Assembly (NCBI GenBank): GCA_031216445.1
Contig: CM062211.1
Location: 4,352,001-4,416,000 of the forward strand
Direction of reading: 5' to 3'
Length of the DNA: 64,000 nucleotides
DNA from: Lateolabrax maculatus
Lineage: Eukaryota; Chordata; Actinopteri; Acropomatiformes; Lateolabracidae
Shown one piece after another: positions 10,569-22,970 of this stretch (its first letter is position 1; every line of letters begins with the position of its first letter). The notes below the pieces were generated by a model. The model searched no databases. It saw only the letters and a list, made by a program, of their open reading frames with translations, and was not told the origin of the DNA. Made by a program: the position numbers and the translations under genes.

Positions 10569-12632
10569 ACTGAGGCCATTCTTTTGACTCAGGAGATTTT
10601 TGTTTGTTCTGTTTTCTGTTTGCACTATTCACCTTTTAGATATTTCTATCCAAGCACTAAGGCTCTGTATTGAACCTCATCACTGAGTACTGAAAGTTGG
10701 CTTCAAGTGGTCAGGTTTGACTATTTATGCAAAGATCTTGTACACTGTTAGGCAGCTTTTAACACTGCAGAACTTTGGCTACCTCTGTGAAATGGAAAAT
10801 AAAGCTTTGATAGAAAAACCTTTGCTTGTAAAGGAAGGGAAACAATGGATAGAAACTCAGGTTTCATACTGCCGTTAGTGTGGAAACATTTCATTTTGTA
10901 TATCCACTGGTGCAAAGTGAGTCATGCATTTTACTTTTATGGCAGCATCACGAGTAGCACGTTTGAAATGCGTAAGAAGATGGGTAGCAGGGTACTTAGC
11001 GTGAGCTGAGGCGATGAGGTGTGCAGCAGGTATGTGTCGGGGTTGTACAGTTCATTGAGGTTGATTGCGAGCAGTCGACTGTGGTGCACGAATCTGACAG
11101 GGGACCCTGAGGGACTCGACCCTCGTCTCCAGCTTTGGTCCCCCCATTTAGCTCTCCATTATCACTGTCGCTCCCATCCTCTGGTCCTCCCAGCCTTCCG
11201 CACTGCTTTGATTGTACTTCCATTCAATCTCTAGTCCTGTTGCCCTCCCCCTTTCTGCCTTTTCCTCATTACATCTTTCTTCTTCTGTATTGTACTTTTT
11301 CCTTGCACTCCTTTCTCTCTGTATGTTCCTCGCCACAAGGGTATGTTAGACGTTAACAACTTTCTCCTCTCCCATCTCCTCCAATCTCTTATAATTTCCC
11401 TTACTTCCTTCTCTTTCATGTCACCGCTTTCATTTTACAACGCTTTTTTGTGCCCTTGGGTCGTGTCTGTGTTGGATCATGAGGGTCGCGTTTCACTGAG
11501 ATCAATGACGGCTGAAGGTATTTCATTTAAAGTGTCAGATTAAATTAGGGTTTAACGGCCTTGATAGAGAGCAGTGACATGTTCTCCCATCGGCATCGAT
11601 TAGCTCCATTGTCATTTTAGAGGGGAGTCTTGTCTGATTAATCGTACCCTAAGTACTACCTGGAGGTAAGCCATCTGATGCCCTCAGATTAATAATAGTT
11701 TTTCTCAAAACTGACTAATCAATAGCTAAACATTCTTCTGCATTGTTGCCAGACTTGCAGCGAATCTGGGCTAACCCATAAACATCGGCTTTGTTTGCAG
11801 ACTAGTTGTGGATGCTCAAACGTCTGACTGCAAAGCGCTTTTGACACCAGCAAAGAGTCAGAATTAAAGGCTGTTACAAAAAGGAGAATAGAAGACAAAA
11901 GCTGTGTGTAATCAATGCAGAGACAAGAGCGCCGGAAACAAATGGCTGTTTCTTCTGTTTTCTGCAGAGGGGAAAGGCTTGCTTGTGTCTCCAGACAGAG
12001 AGAATAGCGAATAATGAGAGTCACAGAGGAGAGAGGGGTGGAAGGGGGATTATTTGTCACCAGTGAGTGTTCAGGGCAGAGAGCTTTGTGACATTGATGG
12101 CCTGTGAAGCTGCTCTTTGAGGATGCTGAATGAACTTGTCATGACAGATAGCGCACTGCGTCCCTGAGCAGCCCGGAGCTGTGGATATATTCTCCTGTGC
12201 AATGATTGTAAGGTTGGTTTGGAAGATGAAGCTTTGGGCCCCTTGACTTTCACCTGATCGTCCCTCAGGTGAAGCCACAGTGGAAGGGAACAGGTGGTAG
12301 GAAATCACATGACATCTTTTTTTATGTTGGCACGATTGCTGTGGCTGTCACTGCTCATGCTAAGTACAGAGTTTGTTCCAGGTGTTTGGGAACGTGAAGG
12401 CTTATTTAATAGTACAAAAATCCAGGTGAAAATAGGATTTAATAACGATGCGACTTTTAAAACAAAGGTAAAAACTGTGGTGCTTGGCAGAAAACTTGTG
12501 TGCGGGGACCTAGAAATGTGTAGTAAAATCGGCTTAAGCCAATCGGGTACTTTGATAAGAACTACCAGACCAATTGTTAAAACTGAACACAATAAGTATC
12601 TCTATAAAAACATAGTATTGGAAAATGTAGGC
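10569..12632. other. Presumed intronic stretch with a pyrimidine-rich tract
   Basis: No gene is recognised. From about 11215 to 11440 the + strand is strongly pyrimidine-rich (CT-rich with few purine runs). A non-repetitive block near 11540-11700 has ATTA cores and could be conserved non-coding DNA. Open frames near 11719-12308 on the minus strand have no family resemblance. Confidence 0.35.
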
Positions 12633-13215
12633 CATGAGGCCAGAAGCATGGCTCTGGGGATGGCAGTGTTTGTCAATCAGTCCACAACTTCGGTCCTGAC
12701 TGAAATATTTTAACAGCTGTTGAATGGATTATCATAAAATATCATACCAACATTCATGGTCCCAAACGGATGAACCCTTTTGTGATCTGCGACCTCTCTC
12801 GCCCCCATGAGGTCAACATTTGTGGTTGTATAAAAAAGTCTAGACAACTATTGGATGGATTGCCATGAAATTTAGTACAGCCATTCATGTTCTCCTGAAG
12901 ATGAACTGTAATCACTTTGGTGATCCTCTGACTTTTCCTCTAGCGCCATCATCAATTTAAATTTGTCCTATACTTTGTTTTATGACCCAATACCTGCAAA
13001 ACTGATGATATTTCGAGGAGCTTCAGTTGTACTTTATTGTACTGTATTTAGTGCTAATTCGTAAATGTTTGCCTAAACGCTAAACGTCTAAAAGATGGTC
13101 CATTTGGTAGACTGACTTTAGCATTGAGCTCAAAGAGCCACTGTGCCTCAGAACAGCCTCACAAGCTGCTAGCGTGGCTGTAGACTGTGGTCTTTTTACT
13201 TACGTCACCAACTGA
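12633..13215 (+). repeat. Teleost dispersed repeat ('ggatggattgccatgaaattt' family), long copy
   Basis: Diagnostic words in order: 'ctgaaatattttaacagctgttgaatgg', 'ggatggattgccatgaaattt', 'cattcatgttctcctgaag', 'cctctgacttttcctctagcgccatcatc', 'aatacctgcaaaactgatga', 'agcctcacaagctgctagc'. Other copies: 59795-60215 (+), 41915-42107 (+) and 48165-48335 (rearranged). The 139-codon frame at 12294-12713 runs into this element and is not treated as a gene. Confidence 0.82.
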
Positions 13216-15576
13216 TTACATATGCCCTGACTATTTTGGGGCCATCCTCTATTTTAAAAGCAGCTGGCAAGTTAGATAATAGCATCAGGTAAACGTTTGA
13301 AACAAAATATTGTATAAGGTGGGTTCTCACTTTTTAAATATCATGGACCCAATGTACCTTACACCAGGTATCCCATTATGAAAGGATTAGTTAGATATGT
13401 TCTGGAGCAGGGCTGTTGGGTAGGGGGATAATAGGGAAAGGGATATGTTGACAGGGACTTCCCTGGTTTTGACACTAAGGTAACTTTTCCATTTTCTTCC
13501 AATTCTGGAATAGATGCCCGGACATAAGGGGCTTCAGACTAAGTTAAATGTAGGGTAGTCCAATGTGCTTGTTTGGTGACACTATCCTTTCTAACAGCTG
13601 CTCCAACGACCCACGATTCCACCAGCACCTTGTTGACACCTGACACAGTCCTACTTTCTCTGGCCCAGCCTCCGTCGGCCAGTGCCTCTAACCTTTACTG
13701 GTCCAGAGAAAGCCAACAGTGTGAGTGTGCGTGTTTTCTTTGCCAGCAACACCCCACTTCAGATTCACACAAACCCACACATTGACAGTCTGCTGAATAT
13801 GGTGCTGTTGAGTGCAAACATGTTCTTCGACTGTCGGTCAGCTCTGCGAGGGTAGTTGAGGGGAGGGAGAGTGGTTCGTTCTTTATTTTTCCAACTATAT
13901 TTTCTCAGGCAATATAGGGATTTAAACTGCCAATATTAAATTATTTTGTCCACAACTGTGCGATGGCGCTCTTGTTTTAATTCAGTTAAAAACCATGAAA
14001 AGTGTGGGTTGGAGTCTGGTCCTCTGTGGCTGGCAGCCTCAGCAGTAAGTTTGAGATTTAGCTATGTTTACTTTTAAAGTGTCATTGTGTCAATTAAATG
14101 CTCTTACTGCTTCCATTATGCTCTGGCAAACTGTCTTTTTGATCCGAAGCAGCTGATCCATGATCGAGCCTGATGTAATACATTAGTGCTGTGAAGGAGT
14201 GCTGACTACAGGCGCGTTACGCTCCTTCTGATTGGCAGGGTCTTTGCTTTGATGGCCAAAACGCCAAGCGACGTGGCAGGAACAAGTTACAGCTGAATGG
14301 CTACAAGAAGAGAAAAGATGAAAATAGACTTGAAGCTGAAAAGATAACAGAGCCTCCAGTTACTACGTCTCATGTGTAGTAAGTGTATCAGTGGGCTAAA
14401 TGGACCTTTTTCCTCATTCCTGACTCATGCTACTGTGTTAATCTGAAACCCTGCCGCTGTGCACCACACAAATGGTATGAATCTGCATTTTTATGTCATT
14501 TGCTACAAGACTGATAACCAATCAGTTTAAATGTGGCAGGCAGAGAGCAGGGTAAGGAGAAATATCCGTGCTTGGTTCTTATTTACATCAGGCTCATTCA
14601 TCTCCCCACTCATTTTAAGCTGAGTTTGACATTGAAATGGGTGGGTATTAAACACAGAGAAAGGAGACTTGGGTGTGTATCGTAGAGTTTTTTTTTTTGC
14701 TCCCTCTTAGGGGCGAATCAGAAATGATGAATGGCATGGCGGTTTAATGATCTTGTAGCGGAAAGGCAAGTGCTGAAGCAGGCACATTACATGCTAACTG
14801 CAGGGTGATGAAGACAGACTTTTGCCACAAGCCTGCAGCATTCACATGGAAAGCCTTCACCTCAATTAAAGGACTGATGTGTGGAGTGAAAGGGGACTGA
14901 TAAAGGAAAAGTCATAATTATGGGATCCCCTCTACACCCACAGACAAAACAGCCAAACACCCCCTCATGACTAATACATCTTTTTTTTTTTTTATTATGA
15001 ATATGTAACAGCAGCAGAACCTGGCACATTTGCTGAGACTCCCTCAGGGTTTGTCACTCTCAGCTCTCTCTCTAACACACACATATACAAACATACACCT
15101 ATTCTTGGAAATTAAGGCTAACTTACTATTGTTTCTGCAAGCCCCACATCTTAAACATGGAGCACTGTGCTGTTCTCTCTAGGAACAACCACTCCACATC
15201 ACAGGCTCTCATCCCATGTCAGCTGGGAGCTTCAGTACCGATTAGAATTACATCTCCATTTGGATCTTTAACTTGGTTGTTGGTGGTGTTCAAAGGCCCA
15301 CGAACACATTTCATTAACCTAGTTGCCTCCTTGTGCCGTCTATCTTTCTCAGAATGTGAAGGTAGTAAAGCCCCGAGACTTCAGGAAGCACTAATCTGCT
15401 CTCAGTGAATTTGTCTGTTGCACAATGCAACATGTCATTATGAAAGTATTAAATCCTCTCAGTGCCCCTGAGGAGTCCTCAGAGCTCAGGCTTTGGGATT
15501 GTGTTCAGTATTGTTTGTACGAGCAAGTTGGTATATGAAATTAGTGTTTGGATTCAACTAACTGTGTGTGTGTGTT

Positions 15577-15616
<40 letters not shown>

Positions 15617-17988
15617 TCTGCTTGTATAACCGGTAGTGGTGTATGTGTGCTTGCGTGTCGTGGGGGAAGATTTGGCCGCAGCCCCGGCCAGAGAATGTTG
15701 CTGACACAAAGGGAAGGCAACCGCTTTCTCCTCGTACAACAATCAGCATGGCATCAATCGTACCATCAAAGCGGTGGTGGGTTAGCGCTTGGGGTTAGCC
15801 GCGGGTAAACCGAACGGGGCTCACATGAATCATGAGGCTTCGGGAGGGGTTATGCGAGTTCACTTTAGGTTAGCAACGCCACATGGTAATGTTTCAATGT
15901 ACATTTCAAAGCGGGAGCTGCGATGTAGGTGCCAGAGGATGCAAAACCTCTTAATCTGTGTTTGAACAGCTTGACGCTACGGGGAAAATCACTGATCTCA
16001 ATGCATGTTATGTATTATGACTGCCGTATGTTAACACACACACTCAGTCGGTAATATTGTCTTATAATATATCTAATATATATCTTATACAAAGGCAGTA
16101 AAGGCAGCTACATTTCTTCAGTTCGGAGTAAATGGAGGTAGATGAAATGTAGATTGTCACCCATGGGACAAGGATTGATGGGAAAATGGCCTTATTTTTA
16201 GTGAGGCAGTCTATGAACAGGCTGCATTATGCATAGTCAGTAACATTAGGTACAATGAACACTTTTTAGAGTGTCAAAGGAACGCTGAGTTTTTTCTGAG
16301 GTGTTTAAAGTGGAGTTGCACTACCTAACCTGAAATAAAGAGTGCCTCCCCTAACGTCAGAAGGAATGGATACATTTCTAGGAAGTACAAAATTACACTT
16401 AGTAAGCTTGAGGGACAGCGAGCAGTGGACACAACATTAGAACTTAGAAATCGTATATTTAAACTGACATCTAGTAACTCCATTGATAAGACTGAAATAA
16501 GATGAAATGGATTGGCTAAAAACGTATGTCATGACTGCCTGTGTTTACTCACCTCCGCTAAGCAATGTCCTGGGGGAAATCTGGTGTGCTGTGTCAAAAA
16601 CCATCGTCACATAACCTAATTCACAGAGAGCAACAAATGTACAGAGAGATGTTTTGGTGACGTTGGTTTTCGGGACAATTTATATCGCTGTGTCTCTCAA
16701 AAGCTATATATAACTGTCCACTTGGTTAATGTGGCTGTATTTGCTCAAAATATGTGGAAATGGCACAAATACAGCATTTCTACGAGGCCCAGGGGCAACA
16801 ACTCATGCATACAGAATGAACTCGAGTTTGTTTATCATTTCCCCCCTTCATTTCAGTGGTGTTGCTGCTAATGTCCTCTGGGTCTAGATGACACTGCATA
16901 CCCTTTAATCACCGACTGATACACACGCATGTATTTCGCGCACATATCACACAGCAAAGCATCTCGTCCAATTACTGATTCAGCATCAATTATTTTTCCC
17001 AGACGCTGTGCTCGTCAGAAGATACTCTTTGCAATTAGGCTCTCTTGCTTTGTTAGCGATTGGATTGACAGGATGCGTATGCAATCACTTTGGATACAGG
17101 ACAGGCAGATTTTGCACTCACTGGCTGCCTGATTGGGTTTGAGGTTATTGTGTTGTGATTGCCCTGCATTTCCTGTCATGGACCGGTGGTCTGTCATTGA
17201 TCAGAGTGTAATTCAAAAGTTCAAAAGTCAGAATGAGACCTAATTTATGTGCACTATTTGATTCCAGTGATGTTTGATGTACTTTAGGCTTACATTTGTC
17301 TGCAAGGACTGTAGTTAACAGAAGCCCTTGGTTAACAATATACAGTATATACATCTTATTGTCTTTTGTTGACTTAGTTTGCTCTAACACGGATATCTGC
17401 CTAACCACATTTTCAGAAAAAATGATGAGTCATGAAACACATGTAGGATATTCTCTCATGGCATTTATTCTGTAAATTGACATGGCATGAGAAAATAAGC
17501 GCACCTCCTTGAATGCATCACCCCATGGGGAGACTGACTTACTGGATGAGTCAGCAGAACTATTGTCATATTGTACTGTGGCATATAATCCCTCTCGTCA
17601 CAGCTGTCACATCAAAAATGGAATTTGGGCAACTTTTTATATACAGCCCTTAATCATTTTTACATTCTACATCAGCCGTGTTTTTCTCATTAGAGTTTTA
17701 CGCTGCTGTATCTGAAGTCAACAAGATGTATATCTGAACATCCTGTTATCCAAAAATCTACAATGCGATTTATTTGGAAGCAGTGAATTTAATTTTTTAA
17801 AACCATTTTCTGTTTTATATCTGGATAACCTTTTTACGAGCACATTTTCAGCAAAGCAAATAATAATGCTGAACGCAATCATGCATTTATATATTTGTTA
17901 AAGTTGTGTTTACAAGAAGACAATGATGTTGGTCGAGGAATGTTTATGGTAAGCCAATTTAGCTGACAGAACACCAGAGAAATTTCAC
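13216..17988. other. Long presumed intronic stretch without recognisable genes
   Basis: It contains a GT microsatellite (15563-15614) and A/T runs near 14690 and 14982. A word at about 16868-16890 ('tgtcctctgggtctagatgac') faintly recalls the end of the MITE at 4511. Several non-repetitive blocks (14650-14950, 16930-17200) are plausible but unproven conserved non-coding sequence. Confidence 0.4.
15563..15614. repeat. (GT)n microsatellite, interrupted by TTTG
   Basis: About 52 bases of GT repeats with two TTT interruptions near the 5' end. Open frames on both strands here are simple-repeat shadows. Confidence 0.95.
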
Positions 17989-18031
17989 CAGTTCTGTTCA
18001 GTTCAGTCAAAGGCTGAATTGAACAGAACTG
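17989..18031. repeat. 18-bp inverted repeat with 7-base loop
   Basis: The left arm CAGTTCTGTTCAGTTCAG (17989-18006) and the reverse complement of 18014-18031 match at 17 of 18 positions, the exception pairing as G-T in RNA. The loop is 18007-18013. Pairing does not extend beyond the arms, so it is shorter than a normal microRNA precursor. It also contains a near-tandem GTTCT/GTTCA run. Confidence 0.7.
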
Positions 18032-18934
18032 AAAGATAGAAATGGGATCGAATGCAGTCAGCTATAATTGGCTATGAGTTATGTGAAAGCCTTTCTTTGA
18101 GAAACTTCAGCAGAGACTTGCGTAACTGTAGCTATTTATTTATAAAGGCAATAGAACCACAAACCTCACCTACATTAGTAGCATTACTTTACTCTGCTTC
18201 CTGCTTCAAATCTTTAGACTGATTCCTTTATTATAATTGCCTCTAACAATAGATAATGAAGCAATTATGAGCTGTTTGGTTTTTAAACACACCACAGGTT
18301 GCCTGTAAACCATCGTATGAGACCGCACATTAACTTAGGACTGCAGAGAGAGGACAGAGCGAGGGAGACGGGGGGTGAGGTAGACAAAGCCTCTGCCAAG
18401 TGGGCATATGCCAGCACTTTAAAAATCGGGCTTGCTGATAAGTGTCTTTGGTCAGGGAGTTAATAAACAATTGATCAGACCTCCAATGGTGATGAAATCG
18501 TTACTCACTCACTCCTTTTCTCTCTCCATATCTTCCCATTACTTATGTCCCATTTGTCAGGACACACTGACCTGGTTAGACATACAGTATCTGGTGACCT
18601 GGTTAAATATATCAGCTTGATATTTGCCTCTTATGCTTCTTAGACACAGTGTCATCCCCTGCTGATTGGATGGAAGTGAAGGTAAGGCTTGTTCAGCAAC
18701 TTCAGAGGCATCAGTGTGTGAACATGGAAAGAAATTACAGATTTTGAATTTTGGGCGTCAACAGCCTCAATCTAAAAATACCGGTGATGTGAAGGCCTCT
18801 AGGAATCCAGACTGACTGACATAGTCAGTTGGTTTCTTCTAATATTGGTAACATAATACATTGTATAATAATATTGATTAATCGTTTGTCATTTACCAAG
18901 CAAAAACTTTCGGAATGCGCTTTTTTGGCAAAAG
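18032..18934. other. Stretch with no recognisable feature
   Basis: Non-repetitive presumed intronic DNA. No gene, microsatellite or familiar element was identified. Confidence 0.45.
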
Positions 18935-19313
18935 TTTGATCAGCTGGTTGATACCAATCTGAAGGTCGAGCCAGGACACTATTAGCTTATCATAACATAA
19001 AGCCAGAAACAGCCAGCCTGGCTCAGTCCAAAGTAAAAAATCAGCTTACCAGCACCCAAAGCTCATTAGCATGTTATATCTTGTTCAAACTGTAAAAGCC
19101 AGGGATGTGCCAATCAAGTTTTTGGCCCCGATCTCTTCTGGACTATTTCTTGTCTGGGAGTAGCGACTTCCTGTTTCACCCTGCTTTCAAACTTTATGCT
19201 AAGCTAAGGTAACAATGTCCTGGTTGTAGCTAAGATTCAGTGGATAGATGTGAAAGTGGTAACTTCTCATATGTCAGTAAGGCAGTGAATATTTGCATAA
19301 AATCTTTAAAATA
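18935..19313. mobile_element. Foldback-type element, shortened copy
   Basis: It shares diagnostic words with the element at 26349-26903: 'gattgatacc/gttgatacc', 'agccagcctggctcagtccaaag', 'gctcattagcatgttatatcttgtt', 'ggactatttcttg..ggag', 'cgacttcctg', 'tttatgctaagctaag', 'ggttgtagct', 'gtgaaagtggtaacttctcat'. The two halves are inverted relatives of each other. The centre is shorter than in the 26 kb copy. Confidence 0.65.
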
Positions 19314-21956
19314 TGTCTCTGTTTCTCTGGGATCTTTTGGTTGAACTAATTTTCTGATAACGACTAAAACGTGTGTTGACTGCCGTGGTTACTTTTATAG
19401 AATTTCTGCTGAATCTGTGACACGGACGAAACCACAGACCCTAATCCAAACTAAACTAATAGAAACTACTGACTCTTATAAATGTTTTCTGCTCTTTCAG
19501 TCTGTTTCTTCATTTTTGTCTCTCCACTTTTTTTCAGTGCATGACCAAACACATTTGCACGGATGGTTGAATTTATTGAATGCACAGATCAATCCAATGC
19601 CACGGCAAGCACTGGTTAGACACGGTGACTAGAACCTAATATTAGACATTTCAGTGATGATACTCAGGCGAGCAACTGGGAGGAATGTGGCTGACAATCA
19701 GGTGACAACTGTGATGCAGACCGTGTAAACATAAAAAATGTAAATGTAGCATGGAAAGCTCTTCTTTCTGATGTCATTTTGCTCCTCTTGCCCCCGCAGG
19801 CCTCTGTGGGTCTGTCTTTAGTGGTTTTTGAAAATCACTCACTTGCCTCTTAGTCTTTTTTTTTTTTTTGTGCTGTTGAGGCCCGGTGGTTGAGTGAGAC
19901 GCTTTCCATTACAGTAGTCTGTCACCACATACAGCAGTTTTTGATGCCAGGCAGATTTTTTCCCCTTGCTATAACACATGCAAGGATGAACCAGAAAGAA
20001 CCAAGCAAACGCCAACAGAGATGCAATATAGGTGGGGTCATGCATTTCTTTTACATACATAATATTAGTATACGGTATCTTTTAATTTTATAGATTTATG
20101 CCATTACTACAGTGGCATCTCACTGTAAATCCTTGCAATAACACTGGATGTAAAGGAATTCACTTTGAGTGCTCTTGCTAAGAAATCTGTCCAGGACGTC
20201 CTGTAGAACCTACTAGCAGGCTCGATCTGAGTCCTTGAATATTGGTTTACTGCCGATACCGAGTTTGGTCCGATACTTATATGTAATTAAATGTTGATTA
20301 AATCTATATCTGACACATTGAACTAATAGGTGTAGATTGATAAATCTACCTTATTTTCCACAAGCTCCTTGATCCAAATACTGAAGGTCCTGATTCAAAG
20401 TTTAAGCTTAGATTGTTGATATATGTTTATATTCATAAATATACAGCTGGAAAAATGTGACGCCTGAAACTGACGTGACGTGATCAGCTACAGAAAAGAA
20501 ATTGCCAAGAAACCAGTACGTAATCCTTACCTACAGCCTGGGGATATACAGTAATGGGTTGTACCATCTTTGGAAAGTACATGTTTGTGTTCCAGAGACT
20601 TTGTGGAAGTAGCGCTGTTGGAGAAATAACATACCGTACGTGGATCATCCTTTAGGAAACCCCCTCATTTGGAAATGGAGGATTGCTAATTATCCTGGAA
20701 AACTGCATTTGCAGTAACCATGTAATTGCAGCGTTTATGCAGTTTACCGATGCCAGGCTGGGCCAGAGGTGTAGAATATCTGACCCAACATTTGCCTGGA
20801 CATTCTTCCTCTTCATGAATCATCATCACATGGATCTGTGGTGTACTGTCTAATCTATAATGTTCCACTCTTTAAATTTGCTATTCCACTTTTACCTTCA
20901 GCTCTCCTTGATTTCTACCCTCTATCCCTCTATACGCACTCTTTTTAACTCTCTTACTTGTATTTAGCCTTTAACCAAGCTGGATACTATATTCATTAGT
21001 ATTGATTTGTATGTGCACTCAGAAGTGATGTTATTTAGTTATTTTGGAAAAGGTGGAGGGATTGTGCAGCAGCAGCTGCTGTGCCTAAACGCATTGTAAA
21101 GATTTTGACCACCGACCCTGCGGACCTTGTCAGGGACATCCCTATTACTTTAACCTCTTATTGAACACAGCGAAAGAACAACGGGGTATCGGCACTTCTT
21201 TGATGCATAATGTATTAAAGTCAGAGCAACTGTCACTCAGGTTAGCAGTAGTCTTCTTGTCCACCTTTCATGTACCTTTTTAATTTTTCATAAATGCCAT
21301 TTAACTGATTCTCTTCTCTGGGGAGAGTGAGCTGGTGGGGGGTTCAGTTCATTAATAAGGCTGTTGATTGGTTGAAGGCTGTTATCAGATCTGTGACCTT
21401 TTTAATTGTAAAATGGTGTTTATACACTTCATGATATCCTGATGCTTGTTAGTAGGGAGTTTGAACAAGTGATATTCCACTCAAGAGGCCACTATACTGC
21501 CGAGCGAGTTTCAGAAAAAAACATAATGAGCGTCTTTTTCATAAGAAATCTCAAGTGTCTTTCCCAGCCAACTGGGTTCCAGTGGTCTGTCATTATGGAT
21601 GTTGGCGAAATATCCAGATTCACTCAGCTTCTATTAGCAAAGAGCAATGTACAAAGCATTTCGGGAACTGATTAGTCGGCAATGACCACCGCTTTTGCCT
21701 GTAGAAATGACTAATACAGACAGTGGACAATTATATCGGCTGTAGTTAATTAACTTTAATTCTGTTTAACTTTAAAACGTGCCAGAGTGAAATTTTGGGC
21801 TATTAATGTACTCTCTGTAAGCTTTGTTAGGCAAAGAAGCACCATTCTGTACAACAACATGCGATTGTGAGCGGACTGTATTTTGCAGTTCTATGACACC
21901 AACAGAGCGATGAGTCTTCACTTCCTAAATGATCCACCGTAGGTGACGTGTCACAT
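19314..21956. other. Presumed intronic stretch with a possible degenerate DNA transposon
   Basis: No gene is seen. The words 'gccgataccgagtttggtccgatac' near 20250-20275 and 'ggtatcggcac' near 21185 resemble the 'GTATCGG..CCGATAC' ends of teleost hAT-like elements and face each other about 900 bases apart, so 20220-21200 may be one old insertion. Evidence is weak. Confidence 0.25.
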
Positions 21957-22256
21957 CTAGAGCTGCAACAATTAACTGATCAGTCGATCGATTGGCAACT
22001 ATTTTGTTAATTGAGTAATCAAAGAAATGCCCAAATTCTCTGGTTCCATCTTCTCACATGTGAATATTTTAAATTTTTTGTCTTCTGTGAAACTGAATCT
22101 CTTGAATTTTTGACTGTTTGTTGGACAAAACAAGACATTTGAAGGGAAAGTGTGTCACTGGTTTCTGACATTTTATAGACTAAGTGATTAATTCATTAAT
22201 GAAGAAAAAAGTATCAATAGATTGAACGATTATTCCAATAATTGTTTATTGCATTA
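21957..22256 (-). mobile_element. Teleost 'ATTAATCG'-type MITE, copy 2 (reverse orientation)
   Basis: It starts 'ctagagctgcaacaatta' and ends 'gaacgattattccaataattg'. 'gacattttatagacta' is the reverse of 'tagtctataaaatgt' in copy 1 (9458-9775). No open frame. Confidence 0.75.
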
Positions 22257-22469
22257 CATCATTCTTGCCTGAATCTCCCATTTAAACTTTTTTTTGTTTT
22301 TATTACACTTCTAAATTTAGGATATTTTAGTGTTAATATAAGTGTTCTTCAAAAAACTATTTTAATAATTATGAATATAATTAAATGTAATATCTGTTTA
22401 ATGTTTTCATAAAACCAGCAATAAACATGGATAACCATAAACAATATGGAAAAGAAAATAAACATTTGG

Positions 22470-22970
22470 CTTCTAATTCACACCAATAAACAAAACTCTA
22501 AACTAATAGATTTCTTTGTGACAAATTGGCGCCCCATCAGAGAGGTCTATATCCCGGGAAAACAGAACCGAGCCGCGGATCTGATGTCACACGGAGGGCT
22601 GTCTCACAACGATTGGAGGCTGAATCCCACACTTATTCAAACATTGTGGGACAGGCTCGGAGTCGATCTGTTCACCTCGCAAGAAAATGCACAGTGCACA
22701 CTTTGGTTCTCGACTGGGAGTAGATGGCTTCTCTCACCGACTGTGGCCCCGGAGTCCCCCTGATTCCTCGCCTTATAGTGCGCATTCAGGAAGAAGGTTT
22801 AGCAGTTATTAACGCACAAGCCAGTCATGGTTTTAGACAATGATGCAGCTGCTGTTTGCGGAAACCATGGAAACTTCTGTGTCAAAGAGACGTGCTCTCA
22901 TAAGGGTTAAATTGGGCCAGGACATAGGTAGGAGCTGTTGGGGCTCAGCCCCGACCCAATTTAACCTCTG
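22470..22970 (+). mobile_element. Decayed DIRS-like retrotransposon fragment (RNase H end of pol)
   Basis: The + frame from 22446 to 22763 contains YIPGKQNRAADLMSHGG, then WRLNPTLIQTLWDRLGVDLF and CTLWFS. This is the conserved tail of the reverse transcriptase/RNase H region in DIRS-type (tyrosine-recombinase) retrotransposons of fish. Another frame then continues with a trace of the next conserved block ('PRLIVRIQEEGLAVI'-like at about 22770-22815) and 'KPWKLL' near 22860. The frame change and missing flanks show a dead partial copy. An inverted repeat (22905-22916 with 22955-22966) lies at its 3' end. DIRS rather than another retroelement is inferred from motif order. Confidence 0.65.

Noticed and set aside
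12294..12713. 139-codon + strand frame as a gene
   Set aside because: Its 3' part lies in a dispersed teleost repeat and no domain is visible.
16868..16890. Second copy of the piggyBac-type MITE
   Set aside because: Only about 20 bases resemble the inner end; there is no CCCTTGTGTT terminus and no TTAA pair.
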